Assembly: GCA_964423575.1 (NCBI GenBank)
Contig: CAYRFF010000001.1
Span: 93,620 to 157,619, forward strand
DNA: 64,000 nucleotides
DNA from: CAYRFF01 sp964423575
GTDB taxonomy: Bacteria > Bacteroidota > Bacteroidia > Chitinophagales > Saprospiraceae
Direction: 5' to 3'
Part shown: in pieces, positions 51,801 to 59,224 of the stretch
Layout: each line of letters opens with the position of its first letter
How positions within the stretch are numbered: position 1 is the first letter of the stretch
Position numbers and translations under genes: made by a program
The notes under the pieces: model-generated
Seen by the model: the letters and a program-made list of their open reading frames with translations, nothing else
What the model was told of the DNA's origin: nothing
Database searches by the model: none

Positions 51801-52068
51801 AACGATAGCTATGGTTATAGGAATGTTACCGATCGCTTTGGCCACAGGTCCTGGAGCAGAGATTAAAAACGGGCTGGCCTGGGTTGTTATCGGAGGATTA
51901 TTAAGCTCGTTATTCCTTACTCTGATAGTTGTACCGGTTGTATATCAAATTATGGATACCATCTTGGATAAGCTGGGATTGAATAAGGAAGGACTGGATA
52001 TTGATAAATTGGCTGTGGAGCCTTATAAAGAAGAAACCCAATTGGTTTTATCGGAAAATCATAAATAA
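48898..52068 (+). CDS. RND multidrug efflux permease, HAE1/AcrB type (first pump)
   Basis: This 1056-residue protein is of standard length for the family. Twelve membrane helices are arranged as 1 + 5 and 1 + 5 around two large periplasmic loops. Proton-relay aspartates appear in helix 4 (VVGILVDDAIVVIENI). Helix 10 carries the usual VAKNAIILVDF. The N-terminus ISIKRPPLAIVVFIV is typical of HAE1. The substrate cannot be told. A C-terminal cytoplasmic tail of about 40 residues is charged. A paralogue lies at 60286-63393. Confidence 0.93.
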   Translation: MQIANISIKRPPLAIVVFIVMIMFGLISFFSLNYELLPKFQPGVVSITTIYPGASPGEVENTVTKKIEDAVSTIENIKRLEATSFESISSVIILLVDGADADKALNDAQREINAIISDLPDDALTPSLQKFSTDDLPIMTLSATSDLDEARFYDLLDKQIQPALSQVTGVAQVNLSGGREREIQVNINVDKLEGYGLSILQVQQEILASNLDFPTGSIKSDNEDILIRLAGKYESIDELRNLVISTLQNGTQIRVKDIAEVLDTQKDYEKIARIDRKDALIMQVLKQTDANAVSVSRDLQKRMATLEKDFHSFGLNLSVADDTTDYTLHSANAVLVDLILAILLVGLIMLLFLHSIRNAIIVMVAIPLSLISTFAGMYLLGFTLNLMSLVALSLVVGILVDDAIVVIENIYRHMEMGKNVIRASIEGTREIGFTVISITLVIVVVFLPISLASGMVTMILREFALVVVISVIVSLLVSFTLVPLLTSRFGRVEEIKGKNVFGKFILWFERQIDDFANWINKLLAWTLKHKILTIGLVTLLLFGSFALIGFNYISSEFMPSGDRGEFLVQIELSKDAPIEETNAVTRIAEDFLFNKEEVVSLITVVGESAEGGFMSINPSNEAQITVKLVDKELRKEGSDIYAANIKRELQRLLVEAKVKTVPISMLGMAERAPVELIVLGDNLDSVMHYSEQALGLLENIRGVSEAKLSVEAGNPEISVKVDRDKMAALGLNLSTVGATMQVAFNGNTDGKYRDGQYEYDINIRFDEFSRENIEDIRNVQFMNNMGQTVKLSQFAEVMESSGPSQYERRDKSPAIKVHSQVIGRTSSDVINEWEKELVLLSSPVGVTHIWGGNMEQQSDSFDSLLVALLISIFLVYFIMVALYNSFAYPLVIMLSIPLAIIGALLALALTNNALGIFTIMGLIMLIGLVAKNAIILVDFINQLKEEGHNTHDALFMATKVRLRPILMTTIAMVIGMLPIALATGPGAEIKNGLAWVVIGGLLSSLFLTLIVVPVVYQIMDTILDKLGLNKEGLDIDKLAVEPYKEETQLVLSENHK

Positions 52069-52100
52069 AATAGATAGCTTAATGCAAGTTATTCTTTATA

Positions 52101-53177
52101 GTGAACTTCCTTATTAGATTTAAAGAAATACGAGTGAAAAAAGCATATAATAAAGCACTGATTAACCATAGCTTAAGGTTCTTTATCTATATTATATTAG
52201 CTTTGGGCCTTATATCGTTTTTGTTTGAAGATGAACTACGATTAATTCTCATCAAGATTCTATTTGGAATTTTACTCTTTGGTGTCGTGTTTATCATAAA
52301 CACTGCCTTGCTGATTTATTACAATAAAACTAAGAGAAAGCCGACAGAAAAAATAGGCTGGAAGGTGTTTTTTACTGGGTGGCCATTGACAGCTCTTTTT
52401 GGCATTTGCTTCCACTTTGCGATATCTTATTTAAGAAGTATCGGCCTTGCTCTTCCTGCCCCAGAAAATGATGCCAGTGATGTTTTAAAGACAATACTGC
52501 GTATTCTGACTGGTAGTTTGTATCTATATTCCTTTGTTTTTCTAATACAGGATTTTATTCTGAATCAGCACCGGAAGACAAAAATGGAGCGCGAGTTATT
52601 CAGATTAGAAAACATAAATGCTAAAACGACGAATCAATTATTACAACAACAAATTCAACCACATTTCTTATTTAATGCCCTGAATGTCTTGAAATCTCTC
52701 ATAAGAAAGCACCCGGATGATGCTGAAAAGTATTTGCTTAGGCTTTCAGGTTTTTTGCGGGTATCTGTCTCTGGTAATAAGTCTGGAATAGCGTCAGTTG
52801 CAGAGGAGTTGAAATTGTGTAATGATTACATGGAAATGCAGTTAATCCGATTTGGAGATGCTCTAATTTATGATATTTTAATTGATAAAGAAAATGAAAT
52901 CATGCACCGCAATCTTCCTTTCTTTTCATTACAGCCCTTACTGGAAAATGCGATTAAACATAATACGCTTACTTTAGAGAAGCCTTTGAAAATATATATA
53001 GAATCTGCCAATGACTACATCATCGTAAGAAATAACCTACAGATGAAAAATACGATAGAATTTTCAACTGGAAATGGCTTGTCAAACTTACAGGAAAGAT
53101 ATAGATTATTATCAGGGGATAAAATTTCCATTACTCAAAATGATGAGGAATTTGAAGTGCGATTAAAACTGATATAA
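52101..53177 (+). CDS. LytS-type sensor histidine kinase
   Basis: This 358-residue protein has four membrane helices (about 25-42, 51-73, 92-112 and 135-153), then a His_kinase domain (PF06580 type) with phospho-acceptor H188 in QQIQPHFLFNALNVLKSLIR, and an HATPase N-box PLLENAIKHN. There is no separate sensory domain, so the membrane part is the likely sensor. The start is GTG at 52101; no ATG is available nearby in frame. It is 32 bp after the permease gene and 1 bp before its LytTR partner. Confidence 0.88.
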   Translation: MNFLIRFKEIRVKKAYNKALINHSLRFFIYIILALGLISFLFEDELRLILIKILFGILLFGVVFIINTALLIYYNKTKRKPTEKIGWKVFFTGWPLTALFGICFHFAISYLRSIGLALPAPENDASDVLKTILRILTGSLYLYSFVFLIQDFILNQHRKTKMERELFRLENINAKTTNQLLQQQIQPHFLFNALNVLKSLIRKHPDDAEKYLLRLSGFLRVSVSGNKSGIASVAEELKLCNDYMEMQLIRFGDALIYDILIDKENEIMHRNLPFFSLQPLLENAIKHNTLTLEKPLKIYIESANDYIIVRNNLQMKNTIEFSTGNGLSNLQERYRLLSGDKISITQNDEEFEVRLKLI

Positions 53178-53178
53178 A

Positions 53179-53937
53179 ATGAAAGTAGTAATTATAGAAG
53201 ATGAGCGATTAACTGCAGAGGACTTATACGACACTTTGATGGAAATTGATTCTACGATGAATGTAACTGCTATTCTGGGTACAGTAAAAGAGGCAGTTCA
53301 ATATTTTAAGTCCCATATGCACCCAGACTTAATCTTTAGTGATATCCAATTAGGAGACGGGCTGAGCTTTGATATATTTAATCAAGTGGATATTTCTTCT
53401 CCTATTATTTTCTGTACTGCCTATAATGAATATGCACTGAATGCTTTTAAAACTACTGGAATACATTATATCTTAAAACCCTTTGATCGGGAAGCCATTC
53501 GAGAGGCTCTGTTAAAGTATGAAAAATTACAATCAACGCTATTTAAAAACCCAGAATGGTTTAAAGATGTACAAGGCTACTTTATATCAGAAAATAAGCC
53601 AAACGTTTCTTCAATATTAGTCTATTTTAGAGATAAAATCATTCCTGTAAAAATAGATGATATCGCTTTATTTTATATTGAGAACGGGCTTACATTTATG
53701 CTATCTTATAGCAATGATAAATATGTAGTTGACGATAGGCTGAGTGAGCTCGAAAAGAAAGTTGGAATGAAGTTCTTTAGAGCAAATCGCCAGCATCTTG
53801 TGAATAAAAACGCAATTATTGGTATTAGTGAAAGACATTCACGGAAAGCTGAGGTAAACCTAAATGTTCAGTACGATGAAATGATCTTACTAAGTAAAGA
53901 AAAAATTATACAATTTTTAAAATGGTTGGAAAGTTAA
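53179..53937 (+). CDS. LytTR-family response regulator
   Basis: The protein has 252 residues. The receiver domain (about 1-120) has acceptor D55 in DLIFSDIQLGDG and K103 in YILKPFDRE. The C-terminal LytTR DNA-binding domain (about 150-250) has IALFYIENGLTFMLS and FFRANRQHLVNKNAI. With the preceding kinase it forms a complete two-component system at the end of the efflux operon. Control of the pump itself is likely. I did not find clear LytTR direct repeats before tolC. Confidence 0.92.
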   Translation: MKVVIIEDERLTAEDLYDTLMEIDSTMNVTAILGTVKEAVQYFKSHMHPDLIFSDIQLGDGLSFDIFNQVDISSPIIFCTAYNEYALNAFKTTGIHYILKPFDREAIREALLKYEKLQSTLFKNPEWFKDVQGYFISENKPNVSSILVYFRDKIIPVKIDDIALFYIENGLTFMLSYSNDKYVVDDRLSELEKKVGMKFFRANRQHLVNKNAIIGISERHSRKAEVNLNVQYDEMILLSKEKIIQFLKWLES

Positions 53938-54008
53938 ATTGAAATAAGATTAAAGTTGTTAAATTAGTCAGTTGGACATTAAGGTTATTTTATTAAAAAA
54001 TTACTAAT

Positions 54009-54878
54009 ATGAAATTAGAGCCAGTAAAATCTGTTTCCGGAATTTCAACTAAAGAGTTTTTAGTAAACTATTTTAAACCTAAGATTCCAATTATCATTAA
54101 AGATTTTGTTGATTCCGATAGTCCTGCTTTGAAAAAATGGGACTTTGACTTTTTCAGAGATATAGCCGGAGATCAAATTGTGCAGGTTTATGGAAGAGAG
54201 GAGGAAACAATATCTATGGCGGCCTCTAAACCGGTGACGCAAATGAAGTTTGGAGAATATCTGGATTTAATTGAACAAGGGAACAATCATTATAGATTAT
54301 TTTTATTCAATATCCTTAAGGAGAAGCCTGAGTTAATGGATGATATACATTACCGCGATATCACTGACGGCAAAGTACTTAAATGGCTTCCTTTTATGTT
54401 CTTTGGCGGGGAAGGCTCAGCTACAAGAAATCACTTTGATATCGATATGTCTCATGTAATCAAAACACAATATTATGGCACGAAGAGGATTTGGCTATAT
54501 CCTCCTTCTGCAACTCCTTTCTTTTATAAGCCACCATTGAATTTTCACAGCTTAGCAAATCCCCGAGAGAGTACGATTGATCAATATCCGGGCTTAGAAT
54601 ATCTTGAAGGGTATGAAGCTATTATCCATCCGGGTGACACTTTACTTATGCCTAGTGGATGGTGGCATTATGTCCAATATGAAACTGGGGGATTCTCTGT
54701 TTCTATAAGAGCATTGGGGAATTGGATGGACAGAATAAAAGGTATGCGTAATATCCTTATTTATAAAAATATTGATGATTTATTGAGAAAAACGTTTAAG
54801 GATAAATGGTTTAATTATAAAGTAGAAGTCGCACATAAACGTGCACAAGAGGCGATTAAGAAAATCTCTACTTATTAA
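54009..54878 (+). CDS. Cupin-like (JmjC-type) Fe(II)/2-oxoglutarate oxygenase
   Basis: This 289-residue protein has a Cupin_8/JmjC-like fold of the FIH type. The metal triad is visible as H142 and D144 in RNHFDID, and H220 in GWWHYVQYE. TQYYGTKRIWLYPPSA supplies the typical core strand, with K159 a candidate 2-oxoglutarate contact. Such enzymes hydroxylate proteins or small molecules. The substrate is unknown. It is followed after 8 bp by a metallo-beta-lactamase-fold gene, suggesting a functional pair. Confidence 0.85.
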   Translation: MKLEPVKSVSGISTKEFLVNYFKPKIPIIIKDFVDSDSPALKKWDFDFFRDIAGDQIVQVYGREEETISMAASKPVTQMKFGEYLDLIEQGNNHYRLFLFNILKEKPELMDDIHYRDITDGKVLKWLPFMFFGGEGSATRNHFDIDMSHVIKTQYYGTKRIWLYPPSATPFFYKPPLNFHSLANPRESTIDQYPGLEYLEGYEAIIHPGDTLLMPSGWWHYVQYETGGFSVSIRALGNWMDRIKGMRNILIYKNIDDLLRKTFKDKWFNYKVEVAHKRAQEAIKKISTY

Positions 54879-54886
54879 TTTTAAAC

Positions 54887-55873
54887 ATGACTTTATTAAG
54901 GTACAATAAGGACTTGCCTTTCATTAAATCTGACTGGAAAGGAAATAAACTGACCAAAGATGGTCTGTACACCAATCTCTATGGCGATAATCTTAAAAGT
55001 TTTAGAGAAGTCTGGCGCTGGAAAAGAAATCCGGGACCACTTGTAGAACTGAAGAAGGAGCAGAGGTCCCCATTGGACTGGCAAATGACAGAAAACATTT
55101 CTGATAAGAGCTATAACACGATTATCCCGATAGGTCATGCTTCTTTTATTGTCGATATAAATAGAAGGCGTTTATTAATTGATCCGGTTTTAAGCTCTTC
55201 GAGATTTTTAAGGCGTTATACTAAGCTCCCTTTTAAAGGACCTGAACTTGTCAATATAGATTATATACTCCTTTCTCATAACCATCGTGATCATCTTGAT
55301 AAGAAAAGCGTAATCTACATTTGTGAAAACAACCCAAATGCAATTATTCTTACAGGACTTGGTATTGCGAGAACCATTAGAAGGTGGGGTGTGAAAAATA
55401 TAATTCAGGAAGCAGGCTGGCATCAGCGGTATAATCTTACCGATGATATTGAAATAGATTACCTGCCTAGCCAGCACTGGTCCAGGCGTTGGTTACTCGA
55501 TACTAATACAAGTCTGTGGGGTTCCTTTATGATACTCGATAAGCTAGCTAACAAGAATATCTATTTTGCCGGTGATAGTGGTTATGAAGCACATTTTCAA
55601 GAGATAGGAACAGATTACGATATTGAAATCGCAATGATAGGAGTAGGTGCTTATGAGCCCAGATGGTTTATGAAAGGCGATCATACCAGCCCATCTGAAG
55701 GTATTCAGGTATTTAAAGACTTAAAAGCAAAATATTGGATTCCGATGCACTATGGAACATTTGACGTAAGTGAAGAACCGATTTATTATCCTGAAAAGAT
55801 TTTAAAGGAACAGTATCCTGAAGAACTCGATAGAATCAAATGGATGGATATCGGAGCCAGAATAGAAATTTAA
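54887..55873 (+). CDS. Metallo-beta-lactamase fold hydrolase, NAPE-PLD/UlaG-like
   Basis: This 328-residue protein has the metal motif HNHRDH (131-136). Further ligands are likely the H in PSQHWSRR, D in YFAGDSGYEAHF and H in WIPMHYGTFD. The order and the long N-terminus match N-acylphosphatidylethanolamine phospholipase D-like proteins of the MBL superfamily, so a phospholipid or phosphodiester is a plausible substrate. It shares a tight operon with the JmjC-like gene. Its last 16 codons are repeated, in decayed form, at 57064-57111. Confidence 0.88.
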   Translation: MTLLRYNKDLPFIKSDWKGNKLTKDGLYTNLYGDNLKSFREVWRWKRNPGPLVELKKEQRSPLDWQMTENISDKSYNTIIPIGHASFIVDINRRRLLIDPVLSSSRFLRRYTKLPFKGPELVNIDYILLSHNHRDHLDKKSVIYICENNPNAIILTGLGIARTIRRWGVKNIIQEAGWHQRYNLTDDIEIDYLPSQHWSRRWLLDTNTSLWGSFMILDKLANKNIYFAGDSGYEAHFQEIGTDYDIEIAMIGVGAYEPRWFMKGDHTSPSEGIQVFKDLKAKYWIPMHYGTFDVSEEPIYYPEKILKEQYPEELDRIKWMDIGARIEI

Positions 55874-56031
55874 CAGTGCTGATATCATGATATTGACTAG
55901 ATAGTCTACCTATTAATCTTTTTTAATAAAAAAATATGTACTTATTAAAAAAGTAATAGTATGTTTGTGAGTGTTCACTAACTTGCTTCGTCACTATTGT
56001 TGGAAAAGCAAAAATTTACTGGAAGACAAAT
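55826..56031 (+). repeat. Direct repeat copy A: end of MBL gene, intergenic, dead start of tetR
   Basis: This ~206-bp block is homologous along its length to 57064-57270 (I estimate three quarters or more of positions identical). It holds the true 3' end of the MBL gene, the intergenic region with promoter and operator, and a vestige of the first tetR codons. The tetR start ATG is AAG here (56006-56008) and a stop follows after ten codons. lpxA begins 16 bp later. Confidence 0.85.
55960..55982 (+). promoter_or_regulatory. Duplicated promoter/operator ahead of lpxA
   Basis: TATGTTTG (55960-55967) is an exact -7 box. The -33 element is degraded to TATG (55935-55938) with a 21-bp spacer. The dyad GTTTGTGAGTGTTCACTAAC (55963-55982) overlaps the -7 box. 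Homologous to the tetR control region, so lpxA is probably under TetR control. Confidence 0.6.
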
Positions 56032-56046
56032 TAATTAAACGTGTCG

Positions 56047-56832
56047 ATGATTAGTCCTTTAAGCTTTGTTCATGAAAAAGCCATCTTAGGTGTAAATGTT
56101 GTAGTTGAGCCGTTCGCATATATAGATGAGGATGTGGAAATAGGAGATGGGTCTTGGATTGGTCCGCATTCATCTATTATGAAAGGTACATCACTGGGCA
56201 TGAATTGTAAGGTGTTTCCTGGGGCAGTTATAGGCGCTATTCCGCAAGATTTGAAATTTAGAAATGAAGTTACAACTGTTGAGATAGGAGACAATGTTGT
56301 GATAAGAGAATGCTGCACCATAAATCGTGGGACAGAAGCATCAATGACTACTAAAATCGGGAAAAATACATTATTAATGGCCTACGTTCATATTGCGCAT
56401 GATTGTATTGTGGGCGATAATTGTGTTTTAGCAAATAATGTAAATCTTGCAGGTCATGTTGAAATCGGAGATTACGCAATTTTAGGAGGACTTGTTGCGG
56501 TTCACCAGTTTGTCAGGATTGGTGCGCATGTAATGATAAGTGGAGGTGCTTTATTATCTAAGGATGTACCACCCTTTGTTAAGGCAGCTAGAAACCCACT
56601 TTCTTATGCAGGAGTCAATTCGATAGGGTTAAAACGCCGAGGTTATACTTCAGAACAGATAAATCATATCCAAGATATTTATCGCATTTTATTTGTAAAA
56701 AGGGATAACGTAAAGAAATCAGTTGAAGAAATTAAGTCGATAATTAGTGATTCCGAAGAAAAAGACACAATTATAAATTTCATCAGTCAATCTGATAGAG
56801 GACTTATGAAGGGGTTCAAAGGTTTAAATTAA
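56047..56832 (+). CDS. lpxA: Acyl-ACP--UDP-N-acetylglucosamine O-acyltransferase
   Basis: The protein has about 261 residues. A left-handed beta-helix of hexapeptide repeats fills about residues 1-185, with the catalytic His in VHIAHDCIVGDN and the LpxA signatures AILGGLVAVHQFVRIG and LKRRGY. A helical C-terminal domain follows. It performs the first acylation of lipid A synthesis. ATG 56047 gives the usual MI.P opening; the in-frame GTG at 56041 is less likely. The lpxD/lpxC-fabZ neighbours expected around lpxA are absent, so this is probably a second, stand-alone copy. It lies between two copies of a 206-bp direct repeat. Confidence 0.9.
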   Translation: MISPLSFVHEKAILGVNVVVEPFAYIDEDVEIGDGSWIGPHSSIMKGTSLGMNCKVFPGAVIGAIPQDLKFRNEVTTVEIGDNVVIRECCTINRGTEASMTTKIGKNTLLMAYVHIAHDCIVGDNCVLANNVNLAGHVEIGDYAILGGLVAVHQFVRIGAHVMISGGALLSKDVPPFVKAARNPLSYAGVNSIGLKRRGYTSEQINHIQDIYRILFVKRDNVKKSVEEIKSIISDSEEKDTIINFISQSDRGLMKGFKGLN

Positions 56833-57063
56833 GAGTTATTAGTATATTTATTTTTAAAAAAAAGTTGTTACAGCTTGGCTAAACTTGGGAGATTTTAATG
56901 CTCATTAGCACGGCAAGAAAGTCTCTGCTTTGCCTTGGCCTGCAGTGCTAAACCTAATTTTCTATAAAGACGATATATGCTCTTATGATTCCGATGTTTG
57001 CTTCCAAATCATAATCGATGAGGAGCCTTTGAGTAGCCCTCTTAGGAAAAACAACTTGGCGAT
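56833..57063. other. Intergenic stretch between lpxA and repeat copy B
   Basis: No ORF is supported. Two inverted repeats are visible: TTAGCAC (56905-56911) with GTGCTAA (56945-56951), and TTATGATT (56983-56990) with AATCATAA (57007-57014). It could be the 3' flank brought in together with lpxA. Confidence 0.4.
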
Positions 57064-57270
57064 CTTAATAGAATCAAATGGATGGAAATCGGCACTAGAA
57101 TAGAAATTTAATCGTATTCATGTCATGATATTTAATGGCCAGAATACCTATTAATCTCTTTTAGGGAAAAAATTTGTACTTATTAAAAAAGTATCTGTAT
57201 GTTTGTGAGTGAACACTAACTTGTTTTTATCGTTGTTATTGGAAATGCAAGAATTTACTGAAAGACAAAT
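57064..57270 (+). repeat. Direct repeat copy B: dead end of MBL gene, intergenic, true start of tetR
   Basis: Counterpart of 55826-56031. It begins with a vestige of the last 16 codons of the MBL gene including its stop (57064-57111), detached from any ORF, continues through the tetR promoter, and ends inside the intact tetR. The reciprocal decay (MBL end dead here, tetR start dead in copy A) shows both derive from one MBL-tetR junction. Confidence 0.85.
57173..57220 (+). promoter_or_regulatory. tetR promoter overlapped by its operator
   Basis: TTTG (57173-57176), a 21-bp spacer and TATGTTTG (57198-57205) match the Bacteroidota consensus exactly. The 20-bp partial dyad GTTTGTGAGTGAACACTAAC (57201-57220) overlaps the -7 box, as expected for autorepression. 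Confidence 0.7.
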
Positions 57271-57832
57271 AGAGATAATGGAGGCAGCCTCCAATAGGAT
57301 AGACCAACATGGAATCCAGAATTTAACTACCAAATCTTTGGCAGCTGATATCGGACTGTCTGAGCCAGCTTTATACCGTCATTTTAAAGGGAAGAATGAA
57401 ATCTTGCTCAGCCTTCTTCAGTATTTTAAGATGGAAATGCAGAAAAGAATTGAGTCTGTCTCTTTTCCTGAAAATGAAATTGCCGGAGAACAGCTCAGAA
57501 AAATATTCGAATCACAGTTGAAAACCTTTGCTAATAAACCATCCATTGTAAGTGTCATCTTTGCTGAAAGTATCTTTCACTATGATGAATCCCTCAGCAA
57601 TGAGGTCTCGGAAATTATGAACTTTATGCATGGAATAGTTAAAGCTAATATCGAGAATGGACAAAAGGAAGAATATTACAGCAAAATGTTAAATCCGGGA
57701 ACCATTACTACTATTATTACCGGAGGGATGAGGATGGCAGTGATGAAATGGAAATTGTCAGGAAACAAATCTGATGTTGTCAAAGATGGAATGATCGTCT
57801 TAAATGGAATTTTGAAAATGATTGAGAAATAA
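57245..57832 (+). CDS. TetR/AcrR family transcriptional repressor
   Basis: This 195-residue protein has the N-terminal TetR HTH (about 8-55: IMEAASNRIDQHGIQNLTTK, then LAADIGLSEPALYRHFKGKN) and a helical ligand-binding domain. ATG 57245 is preferred to a GTG at 57209, because the operator covers 57201-57220 and the dead duplicate retains the same reading frame from this codon. It sits 20 bp before tolC of the second RND pump, a typical local efflux repressor. Three copies of a 20-bp dyad nearby are its likely sites. Confidence 0.92.
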   Translation: MQEFTERQIEIMEAASNRIDQHGIQNLTTKSLAADIGLSEPALYRHFKGKNEILLSLLQYFKMEMQKRIESVSFPENEIAGEQLRKIFESQLKTFANKPSIVSVIFAESIFHYDESLSNEVSEIMNFMHGIVKANIENGQKEEYYSKMLNPGTITTIITGGMRMAVMKWKLSGNKSDVVKDGMIVLNGILKMIEK

Positions 57833-57852
57833 TTAAAAAAATTTGCCTAGCT

Positions 57853-59178
57853 ATGTTAGTGAATGCTCACAAACTTATTTTTATCTTATTCCTGCTTACC
57901 TGGTGGAATACTCTTCAAGCTCAGGAAGTATGGACTTTAAAACAATGCCTGGATACGGCACAAGTGCATAATAAGTCATTGCAAATTGATAGAAACGCTA
58001 TTGCCATCAGCGAGGAAAGACACAAGGAAGCAAGAGCGAATTTAATTCCAAAGCTTTCTGCAAGTGGAGAATACAAGTATTTCTTTGAATTGCCTACGCA
58101 ATTGATGCCGATGAATGCGCTCAATCCACAAGTGCCTGAAGGACAATTCAGGGATGTACAGTTTGGTGTGCCACATAACGTCTCCGCAAATCTTCAGTTT
58201 GCTATGCCTCTGTACAATCCACAGATATACGGGGCAATAGAGAATACGAAAATTGCGGGAGATATAGCTGAATTGCAATATCAGAAAACTGAAGAGCAAG
58301 TCTTATATGATATCACAACACTTTATTACAATGCTCAGATATTAAGGAATCAATTGGATTTTATAGATGACAACCTGACTAACTCAAACCGACTGCTGGA
58401 GAATATGCAATTATTGCGAGAGCAGCTTTTAGCAAAGGGAACTGACGTGAAAAAGGTGGAATTACAAACTGAACAATTAAGCACAGTCAGAGAAAATGCA
58501 TATAGTAAATACTTGCAGGTCTTACAGGCACTCAAAATGAACATGGGGATACCGCTTGACAGGAGTATTGAGGTTGTAAAGGAAATAATTCAGCAGGAAA
58601 TAACAGAAAAGTATTCCGTGAATTCACTAGATCTGAAAATTGTAAGTACCCGGAATATTCTTCTCAACAATGAATTGAAGCTACTTAATCAATCTCGATA
58701 TTTACCCGGTATAAACCTCATTGCTTCTTATGGGACCAGTGGTTTCGGCTACGATAAATCACCGGATAAATTTCTGGATTTTTACCCATTGGGCTTTGCC
58801 GGGATTCAACTCACATACCCGCTTTTTAATGGGACTGTAACACAGCGGAAAATCAGCCAGAAGAAGCTTGAAATCATTAACAATGAACTTCAGGCCCAAT
58901 TAATCTCTGATAAAACAGATATGGAGATTGAAAATGCAATACGCCAGAGGAATATCGCTCAGATTACTATAGATAATACTGAAAATCAGATTGACCTCGC
59001 TATGGAAATATATGAAAATACGATTTTACAGCAGAAGCAAGGTACTGCAAACCTGACCGATATTTTACTTGCGGACAACGCATTAAGGGAAGCACAGCAA
59101 AATTACCTAAATGCCATTATCGACTTCCTGAAGGCTGATTTAGAGGTAAAAAGGTTGACCGGAACAATTAAGAATTAA
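57853..59178 (+). CDS. TolC-family outer membrane efflux protein (second RND pump)
   Basis: This 441-residue protein has a signal peptide (about 7-24, ending NTLQAQ) and two efflux-protein repeats with long periplasmic helices (around 35-225 and 235-440; EIYENTILQQKQGTANLTDI is a typical helix). It forms the outer-membrane duct. It is followed by adaptor and permease genes with gaps of 46 and 8 bp. Sequence is clearly diverged from the first TolC at 46413-47768. Confidence 0.9.
   Translation: MLVNAHKLIFILFLLTWWNTLQAQEVWTLKQCLDTAQVHNKSLQIDRNAIAISEERHKEARANLIPKLSASGEYKYFFELPTQLMPMNALNPQVPEGQFRDVQFGVPHNVSANLQFAMPLYNPQIYGAIENTKIAGDIAELQYQKTEEQVLYDITTLYYNAQILRNQLDFIDDNLTNSNRLLENMQLLREQLLAKGTDVKKVELQTEQLSTVRENAYSKYLQVLQALKMNMGIPLDRSIEVVKEIIQQEITEKYSVNSLDLKIVSTRNILLNNELKLLNQSRYLPGINLIASYGTSGFGYDKSPDKFLDFYPLGFAGIQLTYPLFNGTVTQRKISQKKLEIINNELQAQLISDKTDMEIENAIRQRNIAQITIDNTENQIDLAMEIYENTILQQKQGTANLTDILLADNALREAQQNYLNAIIDFLKADLEVKRLTGTIKN
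57855..57874 (+). promoter_or_regulatory. Third copy of the TetR dyad, on the tolC start
   Basis: GTTAGTGAATGCTCACAAAC differs at only 2 of 20 positions from the reverse complement of the dyad at 55963-55982. It overlaps codons 1-8 of the second tolC gene. It may block elongation from tetR or repress an internal promoter. Confidence 0.55.
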
Positions 59179-59224
59179 ACAGTGGATAATTGATATTAAC
59201 ACTAAAGAAATAAATTGATAAGGA

